Shown here: piece by piece, positions 29,601-43,282 of the stretch
Position numbering within the stretch: the stretch's first letter is position 1
Layout: the number at the start of each line of letters is the position of its first letter
Assembly: GCF_008807375.1 (NCBI RefSeq)
Contig: NZ_CP043311.1
Span: forward strand, 5,560,001 to 5,624,000
DNA length: 64,000 bases
Source of the DNA: Pseudomonas lalkuanensis
GTDB lineage: Bacteria; Pseudomonadota; Gammaproteobacteria; Pseudomonadales; Pseudomonadaceae
Reading direction: 5' to 3'
Made by a program: the position numbers and the translations under genes
Notes under the pieces: generated by a model
Databases searched by the model: none
What the model saw: only the letters and a program-made list of their open reading frames with translations
What the model was told of the DNA's origin: nothing

Positions 29601-30893
29601 ATGAAACCGGAAACCCTCGCCGTACACGCCGGCTACAGCCCTGACCCGACCACCAAGGCCGTGGCCGTGCCGATCTACCAGACCACCTCCTACGCCTTCG
29701 ATGACACCCAGCACGGGGCGGACCTGTTCGATCTCAAGGTGGCCGGCAACATCTACAGCCGGATCATGAACCCCACCAACGACGTGCTGGAAAAGCGTGT
29801 CGCGGCGCTGGAAGGAGGCGTTGGCGCCCTGGCGGTCGCCTCGGGCATGGCGGCCATCACCTATGCCATCCAGACGCTCGCCGAAGCCGGCGACAACATC
29901 GTCTCGGTGGCCAAGCTCTATGGCGGCACCTACAACCTCTTCGCCCACACCCTGCCGCGTTCGGGCATCCAGGTACGCTTCGCCGCCCATGACGACATTG
30001 CCGCCCTGGAAGCGCTTATCGACGACCGCACCAAGGCGGTGTTCTGCGAGTCCATCGGCAACCCGGCGGGCAACATCGTCGACCTCGCAGCCCTGGCCGA
30101 GGCGGCCCACCGTCACGGCGTGCCGCTGATCGTCGACAACACCGTGGCCACGCCCATCCTCTGCCGACCCTTCGAGCACGGTGCGGACATCGTGGTGCAT
30201 TCGCTGACCAAGTACATTGGTGGCCATGGCACCAGCATTGGCGGCATCGTTGTCGACTCCGGACAGTTCCCCTGGGCCCGGCACAAGGACCGCTTTCCAC
30301 TACTCAACACCCCCGACCCGTCCTACCACGGCGTCACCTACACCGAAGCCTTCGGTCCCGCAGCCTTCATCGGCCGCTGCCGCGTTGTGCCCCTGCGCAA
30401 CATGGGCGCGGCGCTCTCGCCGTTCAACGCGTTCCTGATCCTCCAGGGCCTGGAGACCCTTGCCCTGCGCATGGAGCGTCACACCGGCAACGCGCGCGAA
30501 GTCGCCCGTTTCCTGCAAGCGCACCCGCAGGTGGCGTGGGTGAAGTACGCCGGCCTGCCGGATCATCCTGAACATGCCCTGGCGCAGCGCTACACCGGCG
30601 GCAAACCGGCCTCCATCCTCAGCTTCGGCATCCTCGGCGGCATCGAAGCCGGTACGCGCTTCATCGATGCCCTGAAACTGGTGGTGCGCCTGGTGAACAT
30701 CGGCGACGCCAAGTCCCTGGCCTGCCACCCGGCCTCCACCACTCACCGCCAGCTCAACGAAGAAGAACTGGCACGGGCGGGGGTGAGCCGCGACATGGTG
30801 CGCCTGTCCATCGGCATCGAGCACATCGACGACATCCTCGCCGACCTGGCCCAGGCCCTGGAGGCCTCCCGCTCCCAAGCGCCGGGGACTTGA
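29601..30893 (+). CDS. metY: O-acetylhomoserine sulfhydrylase / aminocarboxypropyltransferase MetY
   Basis: PLP enzyme of the Cys/Met metabolism family that makes homocysteine from an O-acylhomoserine and sulfide. The 430-residue protein starts [25 protein letters not shown] lies 12 bases before this ATG. The PLP lysine is K204 in [15 protein letters not shown], and [22 protein letters not shown] and [11 protein letters not shown] are family signatures. A longer in-frame reading runs upstream through the hairpin and is rejected. The distinction from MetZ rests on the larger size and GGHGTSIGG. Confidence 0.93.
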   Translation: MKPETLAVHAGYSPDPTTKAVAVPIYQTTSYAFDDTQHGADLFDLKVAGNIYSRIMNPTNDVLEKRVAALEGGVGALAVASGMAAITYAIQTLAEAGDNIVSVAKLYGGTYNLFAHTLPRSGIQVRFAAHDDIAALEALIDDRTKAVFCESIGNPAGNIVDLAALAEAAHRHGVPLIVDNTVATPILCRPFEHGADIVVHSLTKYIGGHGTSIGGIVVDSGQFPWARHKDRFPLLNTPDPSYHGVTYTEAFGPAAFIGRCRVVPLRNMGAALSPFNAFLILQGLETLALRMERHTGNAREVARFLQAHPQVAWVKYAGLPDHPEHALAQRYTGGKPASILSFGILGGIEAGTRFIDALKLVVRLVNIGDAKSLACHPASTTHRQLNEEELARAGVSRDMVRLSIGIEHIDDILADLAQALEASRSQAPGT

Positions 30894-30906
30894 TTTGTGC
30901 CGGTCC

Positions 30907-30942
30907 CGGCTCCAGATCAGGGTTAGTCCCGATCTGGAGCCG
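30907..30942 (+). promoter_or_regulatory. hairpin that covers the trxC ribosome-binding site
   Basis: CGGCTCCAGATC (30907-30918) and GATCTGGAGCCG (30931-30942) are perfect 12-bp arms; inside them GGG/CCC add three more pairs across a bulged A, leaving the loop TTAGT. The only Shine-Dalgarno candidate for the ATG at 30946 is GGAG at 30936-30939, inside the 3' arm. The stem ends three bases before the start codon. It could restrain trxC translation or end metY transcription (no T tract). Confidence 0.65.
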
Positions 30943-30945
30943 ACC

Positions 30946-31380
30946 ATGACCGATCCCCTGCTCATTCCCTGCGCCCAATGCGCCGGGCTGAACCGCATTC
31001 CCGCGGCCCGCCTGGGCGATTCCCCGCGCTGCGGCCACTGCAAGGGGGCCGTGCTTCCCCCTGCCCCGTTCGACCTGAACGAAGCCGGATTTGCCAAACA
31101 ACTGCGTGGCGACCTGCCGCTTCTGGTGGACGTCTGGGCGGACTGGTGCGGCCCCTGCAAGGCTTTCGCCCCGATCTACCAGCAGGCTGCGAGCCAACTC
31201 CAGGGCCGCTGCCGCCTGGGCAAGCTGGACAGCGAAGCCAATCGCAACCTCGCGGGGCAACTGGGCATCCGCTCCATTCCGACGTTGATCCTGTTCAAGG
31301 ACGGCAAGGAAGTCGCCCGCCAGAGCGGTGCCCTGCCACTGCCCCAATTGATCGGCTGGCTCAGTTCCCAGGGCATCTGA
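30946..31380 (+). CDS. trxC: thioredoxin 2 (TrxC), zinc-binding thioredoxin
   Basis: Cytoplasmic protein disulfide reductase. The 144-residue protein has an N-terminal zinc-ribbon (C9-x2-C12 and C29-x2-C32 in CAQC and CGHC) followed by a thioredoxin domain with the redox site WCGPC at residues 67-71 and the cis-Pro in SIPTLILFKDG. These are the TrxC features that plain TrxA lacks. The ATG follows a strong hairpin that buries the ribosome-binding site. It is 52 bp downstream of metY. Confidence 0.94.
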   Translation: MTDPLLIPCAQCAGLNRIPAARLGDSPRCGHCKGAVLPPAPFDLNEAGFAKQLRGDLPLLVDVWADWCGPCKAFAPIYQQAASQLQGRCRLGKLDSEANRNLAGQLGIRSIPTLILFKDGKEVARQSGALPLPQLIGWLSSQGI

Positions 31381-31469
31381 TCGCTTCGGTCAATCGCGCT
31401 GGCCATCCCGGTCATTGCCGGGCTCGCCGCGCCGGCTAGGCTCTGGAAATCCCAACACCGGAGCCCGCC

Positions 31470-31913
31470 ATGTCCATGCCCCTGGAGCTGGTTCGCCAGC
31501 TCACCGAAGAACAGATCGCCTTCGTCAAACGCAGCGGCCTGCAGGCCGAAGTCCTGGAGCCCGGCCACGTGCGCCTTCGCATGCCGCTGCAAGGCAACCA
31601 GAATCACATCGGTACCCTGTATGCCGGGGCGATCTTCACGCTGGCCGAGATGCCCGGCGGCGCACTGTTTCTCACCAGTTTCGACGCCCGTCGCTTTTAC
31701 CCCGTGGTGAAGGAGATGAACCTGCGCTTCCGCCGGCCGGCCAAGGGCGACATCACGGTGGACGCGCGCATCGACCAGGCGGAGATCACGCGCATCCAGA
31801 ACGAAGCCGAAGCCAGCGGCAAGGCCGACTACTGGCTGGAGCTGCAGCTATTGGACGCCGAGGGAGAGGTGGTCGCCGAAAGCCGCGGGCTGTACCAGGT
31901 GCGGGCACATTGA
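31470..31913 (+). CDS. hotdog-fold thioesterase-like protein (YiiD C-terminal type)
   Basis: The 147-residue protein resembles the YiiD C-terminal/PaaI hotdog group: central helix motif HIGTLYAGAIFTLAEMPGGALF, followed by RFRRPAKGDITVDARI. The family hydrolyses acyl-CoA thioesters, but the substrate here is unknown. GGAG lies seven bases before the ATG at 31470; a second ATG two codons on is possible. Same strand as trxC and usp, but with gaps of 89 and 73 bp, so operon membership is uncertain. Confidence 0.78.
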   Translation: MSMPLELVRQLTEEQIAFVKRSGLQAEVLEPGHVRLRMPLQGNQNHIGTLYAGAIFTLAEMPGGALFLTSFDARRFYPVVKEMNLRFRRPAKGDITVDARIDQAEITRIQNEAEASGKADYWLELQLLDAEGEVVAESRGLYQVRAH

Positions 31914-31919
31914 GCGGCC

Positions 31920-31933
31920 TTGCGCTGGATCAA
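31920..31933 (+). promoter_or_regulatory. Anr/FNR-like box upstream of the universal stress gene
   Basis: TTGCGCTGGATCAA matches the dyad TTGAT-N4-ATCAA at eight of ten positions; the right half-site is perfect. Its centre is 60 bp before the usp start codon, compatible with a class II activator site. Several usp genes of P. aeruginosa, including to my memory the one in this position, are Anr-controlled. Confidence 0.45.
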
Positions 31934-31986
31934 TCTGCCGCGCGGCGAAGGGCCGCAGAGTGTGGCCTCCAGAGGAGGTCCACACC

Positions 31987-32811
31987 ATGTTCAAGCACAT
32001 CCTGGTTGCCCATGACCTCAGCCGCGAGGCTGACATCGCATTGCACCGCGCCATCCAGCTCAACCGCCAGCTCGGCACACGCCTCTCCGTCCTGCATGTC
32101 CTCGAAGATCACCTCCCCAACGCCGTCCAGAACAACCTGCGCGACGCCGCCCAGCAATACTTCAGCGAGCACCTGGCACGATTGGGTGTGGAGGATTGCC
32201 AACTGCTCCTGCGCAAAGGCCGCCCAGCCCAGCAGATCCTCGAAGAGATGGGCGACAGCCAGGCCGACCTGCTGGTGATCGGCCGGCATCACCACAACGC
32301 ACCGGAACTGTTCATCGGCACCACCCTGGAGCGGGTCGCCCGCCACCTGGGCGCTCCCCTGCTGCTGGTGATGGGCGAACAGGCGGACGAGCCCTACCAG
32401 GAGGCTGCCGTGGCGCTGGACTTCTCCCTCTGCGCCTGCGATGCCCTTCGCAATGCCTGCGCCCTGTTACCTCAGGAAGCCCGCCTGGTCGCCATCAACG
32501 TGATGGAACTGGGCAGCCGACTGCTGACGAAGAGCGGCAATGCGACCGACTTACTCGCCACTCAACGGGAATTGCTGGGGAAACTGCTGGAAGACGAACT
32601 GTCCGGCCTTGCGGGCCAGACTCCGGCGATGGAGCTGGAAGTGGTGCGCGGCGCCCTGCCCCGAGCCTTGGACGAAGCTGTCGCCGAGCGACGTCCGCAA
32701 TTGCTGGCCCTCGGCAGCCATGGCCGCAGCCTGATATCCCAGGCCCTGCTGGGCAGCCTCGCCTTGCGTTACCTGCAAGCCCCGCCCTGCGACCTTTTGC
32801 TGGTCAAATAG
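31987..32811 (+). CDS. tandem universal stress protein (two UspA domains)
   Basis: The 274-residue protein has UspA domains at about 1-140 and 145-274. The second has the full nucleotide-binding pattern G-x2-G-x9-GS (GSHGRSLISQALLGS); the first has GRHHHNAPELFIGTT, in which the second Gly is His, so it may not bind ATP. The start MFKHILVAHDLSREADIAL is preceded by GAGGAGG. The related P. aeruginosa proteins help survival under anaerobic energy stress; the Anr-like box upstream agrees with that. Confidence 0.93.
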   Translation: MFKHILVAHDLSREADIALHRAIQLNRQLGTRLSVLHVLEDHLPNAVQNNLRDAAQQYFSEHLARLGVEDCQLLLRKGRPAQQILEEMGDSQADLLVIGRHHHNAPELFIGTTLERVARHLGAPLLLVMGEQADEPYQEAAVALDFSLCACDALRNACALLPQEARLVAINVMELGSRLLTKSGNATDLLATQRELLGKLLEDELSGLAGQTPAMELEVVRGALPRALDEAVAERRPQLLALGSHGRSLISQALLGSLALRYLQAPPCDLLLVK

Positions 32812-32814
32812 CGC

Positions 32815-32842
32815 ATTCGCCCCCCGGCAAGCAGGGGCGAAT
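32815..32842. terminator. hairpin between convergent usp and parA
   Basis: ATTCGCCCC/GGGGCGAAT with a 10-base loop lies just after the usp stop (4 bp) and 25 bp before the parA stop. It lacks a T tract on either strand, so it may protect 3' ends or cause weak bidirectional termination. Confidence 0.5.
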
Positions 32843-32867
32843 GGGGACTTCCGCACAATCGTCCCCT

Positions 32868-33632
32868 TCAGCTTTCCAACAGATCGTGCAGCTCGACGAA
32901 CTGCTGGGTCAGCTTGTGCCGGGGTTCGAGATAAATCAGCGGTTTGCAGGCCTGGTGCGACTCGCGCATCTTCACCGACATCATCAGGTTCACCGGCAGT
33001 ACCGGCAGCCCTTCTTCCACCAACTCATCCAGCAGTTGCTGGGGCAACGAAGCCCGAGGCTGGAACTGGTTGACCACGATGCCTTCCACTTCCAGGCCTT
33101 CGTTGTGGTCCTCCTTGAGTTCCTCGATCTCCGCCAGCAGGCCGTAGAGCGCATTGCGCGAGAAGCTGTCGCAGTCGAAGGGAATCAGGCAGCGATCGGC
33201 AGCGATCAGTGCGGAAACCGTATAGAAGTTCAATGCCGGCGGCGTATCCAGGTAGATGCGGTCGTAGTCCTCGCTCAGGTCCTCCAGCAACTTACGCAGC
33301 TTGTTGATCTTGTGCTTGGCCTCCAGCTTGGGCTGCAGGTCGGCCAGCTCGGCCGTGGCGGTCACCACGTGCAGGTTTTCGTAGGGGGTTTCGTAGATAT
33401 CCACCTTGCCTTTGCGGAAGGCCGTTGCCGACAGGGTCTGCTTGAAGAAATCGGCGATCCCCATCGGAATTTCCTCGCCGGTCAGGCCGGTGAGGTAATG
33501 CGTGGAGTTGGCCTGGGCATCCAGGTCGATCAGCAGGGTGCGATACCCCTGCGAAGCGCTCACCGCCGCCAGGTTGCAGGCAATGCTGGATTTGCCCACT
33601 CCGCCCTTCTGATTGAAAACCACGCGCCGCAT
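32868..33632 (-). CDS. orphan ParA/Soj-family ATPase
   Basis: The 254-residue protein starts MRRVVFNQKGGVGKSSIACN with the deviant Walker A of the ParA/MinD group, Walker A' LLIDLDAQANST, and Walker B IYLDTPPAL. There is no ParB-like gene beside it, and it lacks the N-terminal HTH of plasmid ParA. Such orphan ParA proteins place other cargo (chemoreceptor clusters, flagella or pili). The neighbours here do not reveal the cargo. Convergent with usp and divergent from the small lipoprotein gene. Confidence 0.9.
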   Translation of the reverse strand: MRRVVFNQKGGVGKSSIACNLAAVSASQGYRTLLIDLDAQANSTHYLTGLTGEEIPMGIADFFKQTLSATAFRKGKVDIYETPYENLHVVTATAELADLQPKLEAKHKINKLRKLLEDLSEDYDRIYLDTPPALNFYTVSALIAADRCLIPFDCDSFSRNALYGLLAEIEELKEDHNEGLEVEGIVVNQFQPRASLPQQLLDELVEEGLPVLPVNLMMSVKMRESHQACKPLIYLEPRHKLTQQFVELHDLLES

Positions 33633-33791
33633 GCGCCTTCTCCTTTGCCTTCGATGGACTGAAGCAGGGTTGTATCGCGCCTGCCGCTCTCAGGCAATCC
33701 CGACGAATAATGGCCTATTGATATTACGCGTGGTAGCCTTCGCCGCCGCGCGAGAACGCGGCCAGGAAAAACATATAAAAGGAGTTCCCCC

Positions 33792-34217
33792 GTGTCACCA
33801 CGCATTTTGCTCGCCGCCATCGTCATCAGCCTGGGCACAGGATGTGCCACCGGACTCAACTCTGCCCAGAAGGCCGAGCTTGATCATTACGAAGCCCGAG
33901 GTCTGGCTGTGGTCGAAAAGAACCCTGGAACGGGTGCAGCGCTCGGCCTCCTGCCGGGCGGCGGGTCCTTCTATGGGCGCGAATACGGTTTTGGCGTGGT
34001 CAACCTTCTGTTCTGGCCGCTCTCCATCCTCTGGGACCCAATCAGCGGCTACGACGCCTCCCGTGCCATCAACTATCAGGCCACCAAGGCGCATGTCGAC
34101 AAGCTTAAGGAAAAGGAAATCCAAGCCCTGGATGACCAACTCGGCGCCAAGCAAATCGACCTCGCCCAGTACACCTTGGAAAAGCGCAAGATCGAGAAGA
34201 AGTTCGACGCTCTCTGA
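33792..34217 (+). CDS. small lipoprotein with SHOCT-like C-terminus, function unknown
   Basis: The 141-residue protein begins at GTG with AAAAGGAG well placed upstream. The N-terminus MSPRILLAAIVISLGTGC is a lipoprotein signal with Cys18 in the lipobox. The middle has Gly-rich GTGAALGLLPGGGSFYG and a hydrophobic stretch FGVVNLLFWPLSILWDP that could be a membrane helix or hairpin. The charged C-terminal helix DKLKEKEIQALDDQLGAKQ resembles a SHOCT module. I do not recognise a characterised function. Convergent with hemE across a two-way terminator. Confidence 0.82.
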   Translation: MSPRILLAAIVISLGTGCATGLNSAQKAELDHYEARGLAVVEKNPGTGAALGLLPGGGSFYGREYGFGVVNLLFWPLSILWDPISGYDASRAINYQATKAHVDKLKEKEIQALDDQLGAKQIDLAQYTLEKRKIEKKFDAL

Positions 34218-34220
34218 GTC

Positions 34221-34248
34221 AAAAAAGCCCGGCATTGCCGGGCTTTTT
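34221..34248. terminator. bidirectional terminator between the lipoprotein gene and hemE
   Basis: An A tract, AGCCCGGC/GCCGGGCT stem and T tract make it usable on both strands; it lies 3 bp after the lipoprotein stop and 17 bp past the hemE stop. Confidence 0.93.
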
Positions 34249-34265
34249 CATGTTCGGGAGGCTGC

Positions 34266-35333
34266 TCAGGCGTGGTACTGCGCCGACAGCTCGTGCACCG
34301 CCTCGAAGAAGGCGCCGGCGTGGGCGGGGTCGACTTCCGGGGTGATGCCATGGCCAAGGTTGAAGACATGGCCCGAGCCATTGCCGTACGCCGCGAGGAT
34401 GCGGCCCACCTCGGCGCGGATGGCAGCCGGGTTGGCGTAGAGCACGGAGGGGTCCATGTTGCCCTGCAGCGCCACCTTGCTGCCTACGCGGGCGCGGGCG
34501 CTGCCGATGTCGCAGGTCCAGTCCAGGCCCAGGGCTTCGGCACCGGTATCGGCCATGGATTCCAGCCAGAGTCCACCACCCTTGGTGAAGAGAATCACCG
34601 GCACACGACGACCGTCGTGCTCGCGGATCAGGCCATCGACGATCTTCTTCATGTAGGCCAGGGAGAACTCCTGATAGGCCGCCGCGGACAGCGCGCCGCC
34701 CCAGGAGTCGAAGATCTGCACCGCCTGGGCGCCGGCCATGATCTGGCCGCTGAGGTAGGCGGTTACCGACTGGGCCAGCTTGTCCAGCAGGGCGTGCATG
34801 GCCTGCGGGTTGTCGTAGAGCATCGCCTTGGACTTGCGGAAGTCACGGCTGGAGCCACCTTCGACCATGTAGGTGGCCAGGGTCCAGGGGCTGCCGGAGA
34901 AGCCGATCAGCGGCACGCGGCCGTTCAGCTCAAGACGAATGGTGCGCACGGCGTCCATCACGTAGCCCAGGTCCTTCTCCGCGTCGGGAATCGGCAGGGC
35001 GTCGATATCGGCCTGGTTGTTCACCACCTTCTTGAAGCGCGGGCCTTCGCCGGACTCGAAGAACAGGCCCTGGCCCATGGCGTCGGGGATGGTGAGGATG
35101 TCGGAGAAGAGGATCGCCGCGTCCAGTTGCGGGTAACGATCCAGCGGCTGCAGGGTCACTTCGCAGGCCAGCTCGGGGTTCATGCACAGGCTCATGAAGT
35201 CGCCGGCCTTGGCGCGGGTCGCGCGGTACTCCGGCAAATAGCGACCGGCCTGGCGCATCATCCAGACAGGGGTGACGTCGACTGGCTGCTTCAGCAGCGC
35301 GCGAAGGAAACGGTCGTTCTTCAGAGCGGTCAT
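34266..35333 (-). CDS. hemE: uroporphyrinogen decarboxylase HemE
   Basis: Converts uroporphyrinogen III to coproporphyrinogen III in haem synthesis. The 355-residue protein has the N-terminal signature [17 protein letters not shown] (arginine clamp for the substrate) and the second signature [17 protein letters not shown] choose [20 protein letters not shown]; the longer reading adds 30 residues that run back into the gltD terminator region. Divided from gltD by that terminator, so it has its own promoter. Confidence 0.96.
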   Translation of the reverse strand: MTALKNDRFLRALLKQPVDVTPVWMMRQAGRYLPEYRATRAKAGDFMSLCMNPELACEVTLQPLDRYPQLDAAILFSDILTIPDAMGQGLFFESGEGPRFKKVVNNQADIDALPIPDAEKDLGYVMDAVRTIRLELNGRVPLIGFSGSPWTLATYMVEGGSSRDFRKSKAMLYDNPQAMHALLDKLAQSVTAYLSGQIMAGAQAVQIFDSWGGALSAAAYQEFSLAYMKKIVDGLIREHDGRRVPVILFTKGGGLWLESMADTGAEALGLDWTCDIGSARARVGSKVALQGNMDPSVLYANPAAIRAEVGRILAAYGNGSGHVFNLGHGITPEVDPAHAGAFFEAVHELSAQYHA

Positions 35334-35381
35334 GGCAGGATTCCAGCAAAAAAGTGCGGGCATTTTCGCAGAGCCCAATGC

Positions 35382-35409
35382 AAAAGGCACGGCGGGTGCC
35401 GTGCCTTTT
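35382..35409 (-). terminator. rho-independent terminator of gltBD
   Basis: The hairpin GGCACGGC/GCCGTGCC with a 4-base loop is flanked by AAAA and TTTT. On the minus strand it lies 60 bp after the gltD stop, ahead of hemE. Confidence 0.88.
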
Positions 35410-35469
35410 GTCTTGCGCGACATTTAGTCGCTGCGCCCCCAGCGCTTAAAGCATAGCGAGCGCAGCAGC

Positions 35470-41370
<5,901 letters not shown>

Positions 41371-41484
41371 AGGGGAACTCTCACCAGGGTTGCCTTCAGA
41401 AAAAGGCAGAATTGCTTTGTAATTCAACTCCTTACCATACGCGCCGGACTTGACGCCAGCTTTTGCGTAGGGCAAAGGGAGGTC

Positions 41485-41513
41485 ATTGTACATAGCCCAT
41501 TGGTCGACCACAA
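41485..41513 (-). promoter_or_regulatory. candidate sigma-70 promoter of gltBD
   Basis: On the minus strand TTGTGG and TACAAT are separated by 17 bp. This predicts a start near 41478 and a leader of about 108 nt before the gltB ATG. The leader holds a small hairpin (TGCCTT/AAGGCA). Confidence 0.42.
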
Positions 41514-41550
41514 ATCTTAGCGGCCAACTAGTGAAAGTCGATGTCGCAAA

Positions 41551-41593
41551 AATGAATGAATGAACCAGGAGGTCGTGCTAGCGACCACCTGGT
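41551..41593 (-). terminator. hairpin with T-rich tail and AATG tetranucleotide repeat, upstream of gltB
   Basis: ACCAGGAGGTCG/CGACCACCTGGT (41564-41575 and 41582-41593; one A-A mismatch) is followed on the minus strand by TTCATTCATTCATTTTT. It lies 30 bp after the stop of the damX-like gene and suits a terminator. The tail is a 3.5-copy run of AATG on the plus strand (41551-41564). Confidence 0.6.
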
Positions 41594-41623
41594 CATAAGG
41601 CGGGGGATCAGGCTCGCGGAAAA

Positions 41624-43273
41624 CTAGCGAGCCATTTCCTGCTGGATGCTGGCGAAGGTCTTGGGCCAGGGCTTGCCAGCCTGGACCTTGGCCGGCAGAG
41701 ACTTGATTGCCGCCTGGGCCGCAGTCCGACTGGCGAAGCTGCCGTAGGTCACGACATAGAGCACCTTGCCCTGGTGCTGCTTCTTGAAGTAGCGGTACTG
41801 CCCGCCATTCTGCTGCACGAAGGCCTTTGCACTGCTCTCCGAACTGGTGCCGAGCACCTGCAGGGCGAAGTGGCTGGCGGCCTGGCTACGATACCAGCCA
41901 TTGCCCGCCACGCCAGCCGGGGCGACCGACGCAGTTGCCGGCGCAGGCTTCTCGGCAGGCTTGGCCGCGACCTGGGCAGGCGCGGGAGCCGGCTTGGGCG
42001 CCGGGGCCGGAGTGGGTGCAGCTGGCTTGGCTGTAGCAGCCTGGGTCGCCGCCGGCGCGGGAGCAATGGGTTGCGCCGGCTTGGGCAGCGGTTGCACCGG
42101 CACGATGGGCTCCACCGGTACAGCGGGCGTCGGACTGGCGGTCGCGCCCTGGGGCGGCGCAATGGTAGTGACCGTAGGCGGCACGTTGGCAGCCTCGGCA
42201 GGCGCCGGGCCGTCCTCCGGCTCGCCCTGGCCGGCGGCCTGGGCCAACGGCTCGCGAATCACCGGCTGGGCCTCCCCCACCAGAGGCAAAGGCAGCGGCT
42301 GCGAGGAGCCTGCGAACTCGACGGCCGGAGCACCCGAATCATCCTGGCTGGAAGCCTGACCGGCTGGCGCCTGCCCCAACGGCAGCTCGGCAGTAGCGGG
42401 AGCCTGCTCGACGCTACCTTCATTGCGCCCCTGCATCATCCAGGCGGCGATCACGCCCACCCCGACCACTGCCAGGGCCAGCAGATGCTTCTTCGGCAGG
42501 CTGAAGCCGCCGGCGGATTTCCGCGACGCCCCGCGCTCAGCAAGCATGGCTTCGATCATGAGATCGCGTGCGACCTGGTTGATCGCCCCCGGCCAGCCGC
42601 CGGACTGCAGATGGATTTCGTCCACCTGCTCATCACTCAGCAGCTCGACGCCACGTCCGGCGCCTTCGAGTCGCTGGCCAAGGTACTCGCGAGTTTCCTC
42701 CTGGCTGTAGGGCTGAAGCTCGATGACGTGGAAACGCTCCTCGCCTTCCGCCAGCGCATCGAGGCGTGCGAGGAGGGAATCCTCGCCAAACAGGAAGACA
42801 TGGGCGCGCGCCTCGACGTTACCTTCGGCCAGGGCCAACAGATTGCCGAGAGCGGCATCGTCCAGCTCTTCGGCATCATCAACCAGCAGGTACACCTCCT
42901 GACCGGTCAGGGCCAGTTGAGCAACCTGGGCGAGGATGGAGCGCACATCGGCCTGGGCGATGTTCAGCCCCTGGGCGATCTGGCGCAGCAGGCCGCCGGC
43001 CTCAGCCGAATTGCGCGCCGACACCACCAGACTCTGCACGGCCTGTTTGTTGGTGCTGGCCACCAGCGCCTGGCGCAACAGCGTCTTGCCGCTGCCGTGG
43101 GGACCGCTCACCACCAGCATCAGCTGGCTGTAGCGGGCGAGATGGTGAAGCTGCCCCAGCACGGGCTTGCGCTGGGCCGGGAAGAACTTGAAGCCAGGCA
43201 CCCGCGCCGCGAACGGGTCATGGGTGAACTGGTAATGGCCGAGGTAGGCCTCGTCGGCGTGCAGGCTGCTCAT
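41624..43273 (-). CDS. DamX-like SPOR-domain membrane protein with N-terminal AAA ATPase
   Basis: The 549-residue protein has an ExeA/GspA-like AAA domain (Walker A GPHGSGKT at 57-64; Walker B VYLLVDDAEEL near 127), one membrane helix (about 263-280), a long Pro/Ala-rich periplasmic linker (about 340-455) and a C-terminal SPOR domain that binds denuded septal peptidoglycan. E. coli DamX has the same place next to aroB and works in division, though it is shorter. AAGGA lies before the ATG. Nine bp downstream of aroB, so part of the pil-aro transcript or its tail. Confidence 0.88.
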   Translation of the reverse strand: MSSLHADEAYLGHYQFTHDPFAARVPGFKFFPAQRKPVLGQLHHLARYSQLMLVVSGPHGSGKTLLRQALVASTNKQAVQSLVVSARNSAEAGGLLRQIAQGLNIAQADVRSILAQVAQLALTGQEVYLLVDDAEELDDAALGNLLALAEGNVEARAHVFLFGEDSLLARLDALAEGEERFHVIELQPYSQEETREYLGQRLEGAGRGVELLSDEQVDEIHLQSGGWPGAINQVARDLMIEAMLAERGASRKSAGGFSLPKKHLLALAVVGVGVIAAWMMQGRNEGSVEQAPATAELPLGQAPAGQASSQDDSGAPAVEFAGSSQPLPLPLVGEAQPVIREPLAQAAGQGEPEDGPAPAEAANVPPTVTTIAPPQGATASPTPAVPVEPIVPVQPLPKPAQPIAPAPAATQAATAKPAAPTPAPAPKPAPAPAQVAAKPAEKPAPATASVAPAGVAGNGWYRSQAASHFALQVLGTSSESSAKAFVQQNGGQYRYFKKQHQGKVLYVVTYGSFASRTAAQAAIKSLPAKVQAGKPWPKTFASIQQEMAR

Positions 43274-43282
43274 GGGAATTCC

